Source: Leptotrichia sp. oral taxon 221
Lineage (GTDB): Bacteria; Fusobacteriota; Fusobacteriia; Fusobacteriales; Leptotrichiaceae
Assembly (NCBI RefSeq): GCF_018128245.1
Contig: NZ_CP072378.1
Location: forward strand, 62,001 to 126,000
Direction: 5' to 3'
DNA length: 64,000 bases
In this document: positions 38,717 to 47,443 of the stretch, in pieces
How the letters are laid out: each line of letters starts with the position of its first letter
Position numbering within the stretch: the stretch's first letter is position 1
Made by a program: the position numbers and the translations under genes
Notes under the pieces: generated by a model
Told to the model about the DNA's origin: nothing
The model's database searches: none
What the model saw: only the letters and a program-made list of their open reading frames with translations

Positions 38717-38791
38717 TGGCTGGGCTGAATGGATTCGAACCATTGCATGCTGGAGTCAAAGTCCAGTGCCTTACCGCTTGGCGACAGCCCA
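38717..38791 (-). tRNA. tRNA-Gln (TTG)
   Basis: On the minus strand, acceptor TGGGCTG/CAGCCCA, anticodon stem CTGGA/TCCAG with loop CTTTGAC (TTG), T-loop TTCGAAT and encoded CCA. Its own consensus promoter and terminator flank it, so it is a solitary tRNA gene. Confidence 0.96.
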
Positions 38792-38816
38792 ACAAATCTT
38801 CTTCAAGACAAGAAGT

Positions 38817-38845
38817 ATTATACACTATTTATATTATTTTGTCAA
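38817..38845 (-). promoter_or_regulatory. tRNA-Gln promoter
   Basis: On the minus strand: TTGACA, 17-base spacer, TATAAT, a perfect consensus. Confidence 0.8.
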
Positions 38846-39022
38846 CAACTTTTTTAAAATTTTGTAATTTTTTTGTTGTGAGATAATACATATGTAACAA
38901 GAGTATATAAAAAAAGAAAGATTTTTATACATTGTAAGTCTACCAAACCACATTAAGGAGAAACCTTTCATATGAATAGTGTATTAGAAATATACCATGT
39001 TTGTTAACGGACAGTTGAGAAT

Positions 39023-39049
39023 GGACAGAGTAAAAAAATATAGGGGCAG
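39023..39049. repeat. Short copy of the decayed IS end
   Basis: GGACAGAGTAAAAAAATATA plus GGGGCA repeats the first 27 bases of the element end at 38012. The following sequence differs. Confidence 0.45.
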
Positions 39050-39199
39050 CTGTCAAATGCATAATAAATATTTCGGATTATCTTTTTTAAATCATTCTAC
39101 TTCGGGGTACTTTCTTTAGAACTTCACTCATCAGATATTCTTCTTTCCTTGAATACAAAATATTTGCTCCTGTTCAAATGAAAGTTTGAAGGCAAAATA

Positions 39200-39356
39200 T
39201 TGGGAAAATATTAAAAAAAGTCTTTAATCTGATATTTTTATGAGGATCGCTTTTTAATAGGATTGATTGAATATTATAACTGGTTCCTCTTTTTTTAATT
39301 AAAAATTTGATTAAATCTATTTGCCTTATGTTTTTTATTTTGTCGTTGTCAAAATA
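39200..39356 (+). repeat. Decayed insertion-sequence end (copy 2)
   Basis: The reverse complement of this segment aligns with 38011-38150, including GGTTCCTC, TTAATTAAAAATTTGATTAAAT and the TATTTGCC block. A frame reading LIEYYNWF recalls the I-E-YYN motif near the end of IS3-family transposases. Together with copy 1 it frames a gene-poor 1.3-kb stretch containing tRNA-Gln. Confidence 0.5.
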
Positions 39357-39381
39357 AAAGTTTAAAAAATGTTGTAATTTA

Positions 39382-39390
39382 TGGTATAAT
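39382..39390 (+). promoter_or_regulatory. Extended -10 promoter of the glycan cluster
   Basis: TGGTATAAT 31 bases before the first glycosyltransferase gene; no good -35. Confidence 0.5.
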
Positions 39391-39420
39391 TCACAAAAGA
39401 AAACGAGAAAAAGGTGAGAT

Positions 39421-40437
39421 ATGAAAATATTAATTATACATACAGCGTTTATTGGAGATATTGTGTTATCAACGCCGTTGATTCAAAGATTGAAAGATAT
39501 GTATCCAGATTCAGTTATAGATTATTTGACTTTGCCAGCGAACAAAAGCATTATTGACAATAATCCAAATTTGAATGAGATTATGTTATATGATAAAAAG
39601 GGTAAAGATAAGGGAATTAGAGGTTTTTTTAGGATTTTGAAGATTTTGAAAGAGAAAAAATATGATTATGCGGTGATACCTCATAGATTTATAAGGTCTA
39701 TTGCACTTGCGAAGTTAGCTGGGATACCTAAAATTGTTGGGTTTGATGTGGCTAGTGGAGCGTGGATGTTGGATAAAAAGGTGCATTATGATATGAAAAA
39801 GCATGAGGTTGAGAGATTGTTGGATTTGGTTGATTACGAGGGAGAGAGAATTCCAATTAGAATTTATCCGACTGATGAGAATAAAATGAAGATTAGAAAT
39901 ATTTTAGAAAAAAGTGGCTATGAAGAAGCAACAAAGAAGATAATTGTTGTTGCACCTGGGAGTCAAAGACCTGAGAAGATGTGGCCGATTGAGAAATATA
40001 GAGAAGTGATACAGAGGTTGTCTGAGGATTCTAAAAATGTGATAGTTATTACAGGTAGTAAGGTTGAAAAGGGATTACCTTTAAAATTTTCTAAGAGAAA
40101 TGTGATTGATTTAAGAGGAGAAATAAATTTGTTGGAATTTTCGGCACTTTTGTCGTATACAGATGTAGTTGTGGGGAATGATAGTTCTCCGATTCATATT
40201 GCTAGTGGATTTGAGAAACCATTTGTGATTGGAATTTTTGGACCAGGGAAACGTTCGTTAGGATTTTTTCCTTGGAAAGAGAAGAGTAATGTTATTGAGG
40301 ATAATGAATTTTATGATAATAATATTGTGAAAATACCTGAACATCAGTATGCGTATAGGAAGGATTATTATAGGGGGATACCTGGAATTAGTGTTGAGAG
40401 GGTGTATGGAGAGATTGTGAAGAGATTAGAAAAATAA
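39421..40437 (+). CDS. Glycosyltransferase family 9 (heptosyltransferase-like)
   Basis: A 338-residue GT9 enzyme of the ADP-heptose:LPS heptosyltransferase family (WaaC/WaaF/WaaQ), acting on the cytoplasmic face during LPS core assembly. The N-terminal Rossmann domain begins KILIIHTAFIGDIVLSTPLI with the family's GD motif. The C-terminal nucleotide-sugar domain has VVAPGSQRPEKMWP and later VVGNDSSPIHIASGF followed by FGPGKRSLGFFPW. Length is typical. Which heptose position it serves cannot be told. Single gene, ended by a strong bidirectional terminator shared with the convergent ligase gene. Confidence 0.9.
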   Translation: MKILIIHTAFIGDIVLSTPLIQRLKDMYPDSVIDYLTLPANKSIIDNNPNLNEIMLYDKKGKDKGIRGFFRILKILKEKKYDYAVIPHRFIRSIALAKLAGIPKIVGFDVASGAWMLDKKVHYDMKKHEVERLLDLVDYEGERIPIRIYPTDENKMKIRNILEKSGYEEATKKIIVVAPGSQRPEKMWPIEKYREVIQRLSEDSKNVIVITGSKVEKGLPLKFSKRNVIDLRGEINLLEFSALLSYTDVVVGNDSSPIHIASGFEKPFVIGIFGPGKRSLGFFPWKEKSNVIEDNEFYDNNIVKIPEHQYAYRKDYYRGIPGISVERVYGEIVKRLEK

Positions 40438-40515
40438 AAGGAGTTGTTTCATAAAATAAATAAATTTACAAAAATGGATTGTATATTTTTTGATTTATGA
40501 GACATCTCCTTTTGT
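40434..40515. terminator. Bidirectional terminator
   Basis: AAAAGGAGTTGTTTCATAAA (40436-40455) pairs with TTTATGAGACATCTCCTTTT (40494-40513) almost perfectly over 20 bases, with A- and T-runs at the ends. It lies between convergent genes. Confidence 0.8.
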
Positions 40516-40516
40516 T

Positions 40517-41761
40517 TTAATTTTTTGAAAATTGTTTTTTATAAATATAGTTAATTATGAATAATATAATTGTAAAAACGAAAACCATTATTTTTTTATT
40601 TAAGTTAATTTCTGTTAAATTTTGAATTAAATAGGCAATAAAAGAAGATTTTATTGCAACTTCAAGAGCAATAAAACGAGTATCATTAAAATTATTTTTC
40701 AAATAATTTATTTTTAAAAGTCTTGAAGGAATAACAATAAATAAAAAATAAATTAAAGAAAATATTCCAATTCCATAGTATGCCAAATAATGAAGATACA
40801 TATTATGAGTATTTACAATTCCAGTTTCAGTTACTTTAAATTCATAATTGTTGGCAATATATTCAAGGGTACCGTTATTTTTAAAATGATTCAAATTAAA
40901 ATTAACTCTATCTTTTGTCGTCATTCCAAATAATGGACTTTTTTTGAAAGAAGCAATAGCACTTTCCCAAAATAAAACACGTAAACGACTAGAAGGATCT
41001 TTGTCAAATTTTATAATGTATTGTAATCTTTCAGAAATAGCTTTTGGAAGGAAAAAATAACCGACAAAACAAACAGATATAAATGATAAAATATATTTTT
41101 TATTTTTTTCCCATAAAATATATATAACACTAGGGAATAAACAGATGTAAACCATTTTAGATCTATTTACTAATAAAATAAAAATAGCTAGTATTGCTGA
41201 AATTAAAAAGGTTATTTTTATTTTTTTATTTTCATTTTTATAAAAGAGTAAAAATGAAATCATAAATAAAAAAAAGATACACATTATGTTTGCAAAATCT
41301 TGTGTTGGCAATACAAATTGTATTCTTGGATAATAAAATCCTTTTGGATTAGCCCATTCTTTAAAAATTGTAATGAAAAATATAAGAGCACCTGTTAGGG
41401 AGATTATTGCACTTCCAAATAAAAATTTTAAAAAAAGAAAAAATTTTTTTTCGCTATTAATAAAATATACTAGTGGAAAAAACATTAATAAATATAAATA
41501 AATATAATTATCTGAACGAGACATGATTCCGCCACTAAAGATTGAAATAATAAAAGGTGTTGCTATAAAAATTAGAAGACCAATAGATATTTTTTTATCC
41601 AAGTGAGAGCTTAGATTAGCTCTGTTATTTTTATTTATTATTTGTAAAATAAAAAAAAGTAAAATTATATAACTGAGTGTTTGAACTCCTTTATAAGACA
41701 AAAATAGTAAAATTGGAAATAAAAATACAAAAAATTGTATTATAGAATTTAATTTTTTCAT
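40517..41761 (-). CDS. O-antigen ligase/polymerase-like membrane protein
   Basis: A 414-residue protein with about eleven TM helices and a large loop at about 245-330, the layout of the WaaL/Wzy O-antigen ligase and polymerase superfamily. The loop carries SSRLRVLFWESAIASFKKSPLFG and then VNTHNMYLHYLAYYGIG in separate parts; the N-T-H-N motif with its His matches the conserved loop of Wzy_C/WaaL proteins. Ligases join polymer to lipid A-core in the periplasm; polymerases extend the repeat. Sequence alone does not separate these. It is transcribed opposite to the glycosyltransferases. AAAGGAAAA precedes the ATG. Confidence 0.82.
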   Translation of the reverse strand: MKKLNSIIQFFVFLFPILLFLSYKGVQTLSYIILLFFILQIINKNNRANLSSHLDKKISIGLLIFIATPFIISIFSGGIMSRSDNYIYLYLLMFFPLVYFINSEKKFFLFLKFLFGSAIISLTGALIFFITIFKEWANPKGFYYPRIQFVLPTQDFANIMCIFFLFMISFLLFYKNENKKIKITFLISAILAIFILLVNRSKMVYICLFPSVIYILWEKNKKYILSFISVCFVGYFFLPKAISERLQYIIKFDKDPSSRLRVLFWESAIASFKKSPLFGMTTKDRVNFNLNHFKNNGTLEYIANNYEFKVTETGIVNTHNMYLHYLAYYGIGIFSLIYFLFIVIPSRLLKINYLKNNFNDTRFIALEVAIKSSFIAYLIQNLTEINLNKKIMVFVFTIILFIINYIYKKQFSKN

Positions 41762-41839
41762 AATTTTTTCCTTTCTATGATTAGATTAGTTAAATTTTAC
41801 CATAAAATAGAAAAAATATAAATAAATTAATGTGATTTA

Positions 41840-41848
41840 TGATATAAT
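41840..41848 (+). promoter_or_regulatory. Extended -10 promoter
   Basis: TGATATAAT 49 bases before the GT2 gene at 41897; -35 not evident. Confidence 0.5.
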
Positions 41849-41896
41849 ATGTGAAGAAAAAATTATAAATAGAATGTTAAAGGGAAAGGTATAAAA

Positions 41897-42904
41897 ATGG
41901 GAAATAAAGAAGTAAAACTTAGTGTAGTAATTCCTGTATATAACGTAGAGAAATATATAGAAAAATGTTTGGGATCATTATGTGGTTTAGAAATAGCAAA
42001 TGAAATAATAGTGATCAATGACGGAAGTTCAGATAATTCGTTGGAAATTATAAAAAAATTTAAAAATGAGCATGAAAATGAAAATATAATAATAATAAAT
42101 CAAGAGAATAAGGGAATTTCCAAAACAAGAAATGTTGGATTGAGAGAATCAAAAGGAGAATTTATATTTTTTTTAGATAGTGATGATTGGGTAGAAACAG
42201 AATCATTTAAAAAAATGTTGAAAGAAAATATAGAAAAGGATACAGATATTGATATAATTGTTGGAAAAGAAACTAGATATGATGAAAATAGTGGTGAAAC
42301 ATGGGTTGGTGCAGATGCAAGAACGCCTAAAGAATTAATAGGTAAAATATTAACTGGTAGAGAATATTTTAAAAAAGGTATTGAGCATAAATTTTTAAGT
42401 GTAAGAGTTGGAATTTATTTATATAAAAAAGAATTTTTAGAAAAAAATAATATAGAATTTATAGAGGAAATAGGAACTCATGAAGACGAATTGTTTCTAA
42501 TTAATATTTTAAGTAAAGCACAAAAAATAAAAATAGTTGATGATATATTTGGGGTATATTTAGCAAGAGAAGGAAGTACTTTAACAACTTCATATGATAA
42601 GCAAACTGAAGATGTTTTTGAAAATTGTAAGTACTTAGTTCAAAAATATAAAACAGAAAAAGATGAACTAATAAAAGCATTGGTATTTTATAGAACAAAA
42701 AGATTTTATAAAAATGCAATGAAAAGGGCAATTGAATGTGATCGAATAGATTTATTTTATAAAATACATAAAGAATTTAAAAAAGATTTTAGAGAAACAT
42801 TGAAGTATACACATGCTAAAAATTTTGAAAATATTAATTTTTATTTATTATATTTTTTAGGAAAATATTTTTTTATAAAAGAATTAATAAAAAAGAAAAA
42901 ATAA
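41897..42904 (+). CDS. Glycosyltransferase family 2
   Basis: A 335-residue GT-A fold glycosyltransferase. LSVVIPVYNVEKYIEKCL opens the domain, INDGSSDNS holds the nucleotide-binding Asp and FFLDSDDW is the DxD-type metal site (near residue 95). Substitution of acceptor and sugar cannot be inferred. The C-terminal third is Lys-rich and helical. Starts an apparent operon that runs to at least 43973, with 22 bases to the next gene. Codon use is very AT-rich compared with the first GT9 gene. Confidence 0.9.
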   Translation: MGNKEVKLSVVIPVYNVEKYIEKCLGSLCGLEIANEIIVINDGSSDNSLEIIKKFKNEHENENIIIINQENKGISKTRNVGLRESKGEFIFFLDSDDWVETESFKKMLKENIEKDTDIDIIVGKETRYDENSGETWVGADARTPKELIGKILTGREYFKKGIEHKFLSVRVGIYLYKKEFLEKNNIEFIEEIGTHEDELFLINILSKAQKIKIVDDIFGVYLAREGSTLTTSYDKQTEDVFENCKYLVQKYKTEKDELIKALVFYRTKRFYKNAMKRAIECDRIDLFYKIHKEFKKDFRETLKYTHAKNFENINFYLLYFLGKYFFIKELIKKKK

Positions 42905-42926
42905 TAAAAGATGGGAAGATAGAAGA

Positions 42927-43973
42927 ATGAATTGGAAATTTTATAAACCTTTGAGAAATAAATTAAAGGATAATAGAGATTTTTTTATAAATAAGTTGTT
43001 GGATGAAAAGAGAAAAAAAATAAATATAAATTATAAAAATATAAAAAGAATACTATTTATGAGAATAGATGGGAAAATAGGAGATTATATAATTAGTTCT
43101 TTTATATTTAAAGAGTTGAAGAAAAATAATCCGAATATTATTATTGATATAGTTAGCGATACTTCAATAAAAAAACTTTTAGAAACGAATAAAAATATAG
43201 ATAATGTTTATGTGTATAAGAGAAAAAATACTTTTCAAATGTTGAAAATGATAAAAAAATTGAAAAAAAATAAATATGATGTTTTAGTTGATTTAACAGA
43301 GCATATGAAATATAAAGAATTTTGGTTTGTGAAAAGCATGAAAGCTGAAGTGAATATAGGGTACGATAAGGAAGATTTCAATATTTTTAACATAAAAATA
43401 GAAAAAAATAATAATAAAATGATAGAAAATTATAAAGAGATATTGAAAAAATTAGGAATTACAGATTTTAATTCTAAATATGAAGTACCAATTTCATTGG
43501 AATATGAAAAGGAAATAGAAAAATATTTTGAAGACAAAAAGTTGGGAAATAATGTAATTGCAATTAATTTTTTTGGATATTCAAAAGGAAGGAAAATTAA
43601 TAAAGAAAATATATTAAAAATATTAGAATTATTAAGAAAAAAGGAATATAAAACTATAATTTTAGATTCTCCAAGAGATAGAAAAATATTGGAAGAGATA
43701 ATGTCAGAAATACAAGATAAGAATATTTTCTATAAAAAAACAGAAAGTATAATGGAAGCAATTTCAATAATAAAAAGATGCGATTTAATAATTTCTCCAG
43801 ATACTTCGATAGTTCATATAGCAGAAGGATTGGATAAAAAAATAATAGCATTTTATGATGAAGAAAAAGTTGAAAAATGGGGAATAAATAGAACTAAAAA
43901 TAATATTTTAATTGAATATAATGAAGATATAAATGAATTAGATTATGAAAAAGAGTTGGGAAAATATTTGTAA
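42927..43973 (+). CDS. Glycosyltransferase family 9 (heptosyltransferase-like)
   Basis: A 348-residue GT9 family protein, diverged from the copy at 39421. After a basic 38-residue N-terminal extension, KRILFMRIDGKIGDYIISSFI carries the GD motif of heptosyltransferases in two parts. The C-terminal domain has VIAINFFGYSKGR and IISPDTSIVHIAEGL, equivalent to the G-x-D/N-S-x-x-H-I-A motif. It probably adds a heptose or related sugar to the glycan. The extension could serve membrane association. Very Lys/Ile/Asn-rich composition. Confidence 0.85.
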   Translation: MNWKFYKPLRNKLKDNRDFFINKLLDEKRKKININYKNIKRILFMRIDGKIGDYIISSFIFKELKKNNPNIIIDIVSDTSIKKLLETNKNIDNVYVYKRKNTFQMLKMIKKLKKNKYDVLVDLTEHMKYKEFWFVKSMKAEVNIGYDKEDFNIFNIKIEKNNNKMIENYKEILKKLGITDFNSKYEVPISLEYEKEIEKYFEDKKLGNNVIAINFFGYSKGRKINKENILKILELLRKKEYKTIILDSPRDRKILEEIMSEIQDKNIFYKKTESIMEAISIIKRCDLIISPDTSIVHIAEGLDKKIIAFYDEEKVEKWGINRTKNNILIEYNEDINELDYEKELGKYL

Positions 43974-44020
43974 AATTGATTATTTTAGTAAAAATATGAG
44001 AAAAACTGAAAGGATTTAAA

Positions 44021-45568
44021 ATGAAACTATCAGTTGGTTTAATAACGTTTAATGAAGAAAATAGAATAGGGAAAACTATTGATGCTATAAGGGATATAGT
44101 GGATGAAATTATAATTGTGGACAGTGAGAGCAAAGATAGGACGGTAGAAATAGCTGAGTTTAAAGGAGCGAAAGTTTTTGTTGAGAAATGGAAAGGGTAT
44201 GGTCCTCAGAAGAATTCTGTTTTGGAGAAATGTCAGGGAGAATGGGTATTGTTATTAGATGCAGATGAAGTTGTATCGCCTGAATTGAAAGAAAAAATAA
44301 AAAGTATTATAAATGATGAAAAACCTTCAAGTGATGTTTATAAAATAAAACTTAGAAATATTGCGTTTGGGAAGGAGATTAAGTTTGGTGGATGGGATGA
44401 TTATGTAATTAGGCTTTGGAAGAATGGAAAGGTTAAAATAAGTAATCGTGAGGTTCATGAACAATATCAAACTGAGAGTAAAATTGAAAAAATTAATGAG
44501 AAAATAATTCATTATACTTATGACAGTATTGAGGAATTTTTAGAGAAATTGAATAGATATACTTCGCAGAGTGCGACTGAATATATTAAGCATAAAAAAA
44601 GTGCAAGTTTTTTGAAAATTTATTCAAAAATGTTGTTTCGATTTGTAAAAATGTACATTTTTCAATTTGGTGTTCTGGATGGATACGAGGGGTATTTGTT
44701 GGCTAAGTATAGTTCAATTTATACGATGACAAAATATACAAAATTGAGAGAAGCGTATTACAATACTTTGGGGAAAGATACTTCACTTATAATAACTACT
44801 TATAATTGGCCTGAAGCGTTGAAGGCTTGTTTGAACAGTGTTTTAGAGCAGACGGTAAAGCCACGAGAGGTAATAATTGCGGATGATGGTTCTAGGAAAG
44901 AAACGATTGATTTAGTGAAGGATTTTCAGCAAAGTTATCCGTGGTTGAATATTATTCATTCTTGGCAAGAAGATGATGGATTCAGGCTTTCGATGTCAAG
45001 AAATAAGGCGATAAATTGTGCGAGTGGAAAATATTTAATAATAATTGATGGAGATTTGATACTTGAGAAGCATTTTATTCAAGATCATATTGAGAATATG
45101 GAAAAAGGATATTTTGTGCAAGGTTCTCGTGTGATTGTGGATGAAAAAAATTCGAAAAATCTTTTGAAAAATCGAATGCCGAATTTTATTTTTAGATTAT
45201 TTGAAAAAGGATTTAAGAATAAAGCGAATATGATAAGATGTGGAATTTTGTCGAAAATGTTTATAAAAAGGGATAAGAAATTGAGTGGAATTCGTGGTTG
45301 TAATATGGCATTTTTTAAAGAAGATTTACAAAAGGTGAATGGATTTGAAGAAAAAATACAAGGTTGGGGTCGAGAAGATAGTGAAATTGCGGTTAGACTC
45401 TACAATAATGGGATTAGTAAGAAAAGATTGAAATTTAAGGCTTTGGTTTATCATATTTATCATAAAGAAAATGATAGAAGCAAGTTAAAAGAGAATGATG
45501 AATTTTTAGCGAATGTTATAAAAGCTGGTAAAATGAGAGCAGAGAAAGGGTTAAGTCAATATGAATGA
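44021..45568 (+). CDS. Bifunctional GT2 fusion glycosyltransferase
   Basis: A 515-residue protein with two glycosyltransferase domains. Residues 1-245 resemble the WaaE/KdtX beta-1,4-glucosyltransferase type (LSVGLITFNEENRI, DSESKDRT, LLLDADEV, GWDDYVIRLW). Residues 250-515 are a second GT2 domain (SLIITTYNWPEAL, ADDGSRK, IIDGDLIL) with a C-terminal GREDSEIAVRL region of the galactosyltransferase 7C type. Each domain has its own nucleotide and metal motifs, so two transfers by one chain are likely. Its stop codon overlaps the next gene by eight bases, showing translational coupling. Confidence 0.9.
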   Translation: MKLSVGLITFNEENRIGKTIDAIRDIVDEIIIVDSESKDRTVEIAEFKGAKVFVEKWKGYGPQKNSVLEKCQGEWVLLLDADEVVSPELKEKIKSIINDEKPSSDVYKIKLRNIAFGKEIKFGGWDDYVIRLWKNGKVKISNREVHEQYQTESKIEKINEKIIHYTYDSIEEFLEKLNRYTSQSATEYIKHKKSASFLKIYSKMLFRFVKMYIFQFGVLDGYEGYLLAKYSSIYTMTKYTKLREAYYNTLGKDTSLIITTYNWPEALKACLNSVLEQTVKPREVIIADDGSRKETIDLVKDFQQSYPWLNIIHSWQEDDGFRLSMSRNKAINCASGKYLIIIDGDLILEKHFIQDHIENMEKGYFVQGSRVIVDEKNSKNLLKNRMPNFIFRLFEKGFKNKANMIRCGILSKMFIKRDKKLSGIRGCNMAFFKEDLQKVNGFEEKIQGWGREDSEIAVRLYNNGISKKRLKFKALVYHIYHKENDRSKLKENDEFLANVIKAGKMRAEKGLSQYE

Positions 45569-46298
45569 TGAAGTTAGTTTGATCATAACAAGTTGTGGTC
45601 GGTTTGATTTGCTAGAAGAAACTTTGGATAGTTTTTTTAAGTATAACACTTATCCGATTAAGAAAATTATAATTACAGAAGATAGCACGGAAGGGAATAA
45701 ATTAAAAAAATTGGTTTCTAAATATGAGAATCAGAATTTTCAGCTGATTGTAAATGAAACTCGTTTGGGTCAGTTAAAATCGATTGATAAGGCTTATAAG
45801 GAAGTTGATACTGAATATGTATTTCATTGTGAAGATGATTGGGAATTTTTTCGAGAGGGATTTATTGAGAAATCGATTGAGTTGCTAAAGGAAGATGAGA
45901 AAATCTTGATTGTTGGTGGAAGAGCGAAGGAAGATTACGCAGAAGGTTTCTTTTTTGATGAGAGTGAAGATTATATTTCAAAATCTGGTGAGAGATTTTA
46001 TAAAGTGAAAGGTGAGATTTTCACATATAATCCAGGTTTGAGACGAAAAAAAGATATGGATTTATTTGGTTTGCATGAGAAATTGGAAAATCAGAGATAT
46101 GAGGAAGTTTTATCAGATTTTTACAAGGAAAAAGGGTTTAAAACGATATTTTTTAAGGAGCCGTTTGTTAGACATATTGGGAATAAAAGGCATGTGCATT
46201 TTAGTAATAAACGAAAAAATACGATTTTAAATTTTAAAATTGATAGATTGATAAAAAAAATAAGAGCGAAATGGCTGAAATTTAGAGGAAAAATTTAG
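45561..46298 (+). CDS. GT2-like glycosyltransferase
   Basis: A 245-residue GT-A type protein. EVSLIITSCGRFDLLEETL, then ITEDSTEGN and HCEDDWEF near residue 90 correspond to the nucleotide-binding and metal-binding motifs of family 2 (E-D-D in place of DxD). The rest is compact, with a basic C-terminal helix that could bind membrane. It starts inside the end of the upstream fusion gene. Sugar and acceptor are unknown. Confidence 0.82.
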   Translation: MNDEVSLIITSCGRFDLLEETLDSFFKYNTYPIKKIIITEDSTEGNKLKKLVSKYENQNFQLIVNETRLGQLKSIDKAYKEVDTEYVFHCEDDWEFFREGFIEKSIELLKEDEKILIVGGRAKEDYAEGFFFDESEDYISKSGERFYKVKGEIFTYNPGLRRKKDMDLFGLHEKLENQRYEEVLSDFYKEKGFKTIFFKEPFVRHIGNKRHVHFSNKRKNTILNFKIDRLIKKIRAKWLKFRGKI

Positions 46299-46358
46299 GA
46301 TTTCTAAAATAATTGGGTGAATTTAAAAAATTAAAAATAAAAAAGGAAGGAGAGAGGA

Positions 46359-47426
46359 ATGTTAGTTTTTTTGTTGCGGCAAGTGTTGATATTGCTAGTA
46401 TTATTGGTACTGGGATATATTGTTTATAATAAAAGTAGAAAAAAATTTTTTACTTGTTTGATGTATCACAGTGTTTACAAGGTAGGAATTCCAGGAATTA
46501 TTTCAACGGAAGAATTTGAAGAGCAAATGAAAGTGATTAAAGATAAGAAAACTTTTAAAATGGAAGAATTGAAAGGATTAGGATATAAATTACCTGAAAA
46601 TTCAGTTTTGGTTACGTTTGATGACGGATATAAGAATAATTATGTTGAGGCGTTTCCAATTTTAAAAAAATATGGCATTAAGGCGACAATTTTTTTGAAT
46701 ACAAAATATATTGGGAAGAATGATTTTTACTTGAATTGGGATCAGGTTAGAGAGATGTATGATAGTGGATTAGTTGATTTTCAGATGCATACACATTCTC
46801 ATGCTATGACACTTAAACATTTGAAAGTAACTGGGTTTTATGATGAGGAAAGTTCTCCATATTTTAGAAGAGAAAGTTACAGTATGTTTTTTGATGATTT
46901 TTATGAGGAAAATGTTAGTGGTAAAAAAATGGATGGATTGCCGATTTGCAAGTCAGTGAGTCAGATTTCAATTCCTGGACATAAACCTAAAAAAGATTTT
47001 GTTGAGAAGTACAGAAAGATAGAAAAAAGTGAAGAATTTCAAAAAAAATCTTTGAAAGAGAGAAAGAAGTTTTTGACAAAATTATTTAAGGAAAAACAGG
47101 ATGAATTTTTTTATAAGGTTAGTGAAGAGGAATTTAAGAAAACTGTAGAATTTGAAATATTGGAAAATAAAAGAATAATTCAAGAAAAATTGAATAAAAC
47201 GCCAGATTGTTTGGCTTATCCGTGGGGACACAGATACAAAGGGAATCGAGAGGATTTGAGAAAGTTGGGTGTTGATATTTTTATAACGACAAGAAAAGGT
47301 GCAAATTCTCTGAAAATAAATAAAAATTGGGTTTATAGATTGAGTGCTGATGATTACAGTATAGAAGATTTCAAAAAAGAATTAAATAATGGAACGACTG
47401 CAATTTATCGGAAAATTTTTAAATAA
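46359..47426 (+). CDS. Membrane-anchored polysaccharide deacetylase
   Basis: A 355-residue NodB-homology deacetylase with an N-terminal TM anchor (about 4-23). TFDDG at 86-90 gives the catalytic base and metal Asp, HTHSH at 144-148 the metal His pair, and CLAYPWGHRYKGN near 285-300 the later motif. A roughly 100-residue insert between the second and third motifs is long for the family. It should remove acetyl groups from N-acetylated sugars of an envelope glycan on the periplasmic side. AAGGAGAGAGG precedes the ATG. It lies within the glycosyltransferase run, so it probably edits the same polymer. Confidence 0.88.
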   Translation: MLVFLLRQVLILLVLLVLGYIVYNKSRKKFFTCLMYHSVYKVGIPGIISTEEFEEQMKVIKDKKTFKMEELKGLGYKLPENSVLVTFDDGYKNNYVEAFPILKKYGIKATIFLNTKYIGKNDFYLNWDQVREMYDSGLVDFQMHTHSHAMTLKHLKVTGFYDEESSPYFRRESYSMFFDDFYEENVSGKKMDGLPICKSVSQISIPGHKPKKDFVEKYRKIEKSEEFQKKSLKERKKFLTKLFKEKQDEFFYKVSEEEFKKTVEFEILENKRIIQEKLNKTPDCLAYPWGHRYKGNREDLRKLGVDIFITTRKGANSLKINKNWVYRLSADDYSIEDFKKELNNGTTAIYRKIFK

Positions 47427-47443
47427 AAAATGAAAGGTCAGAA

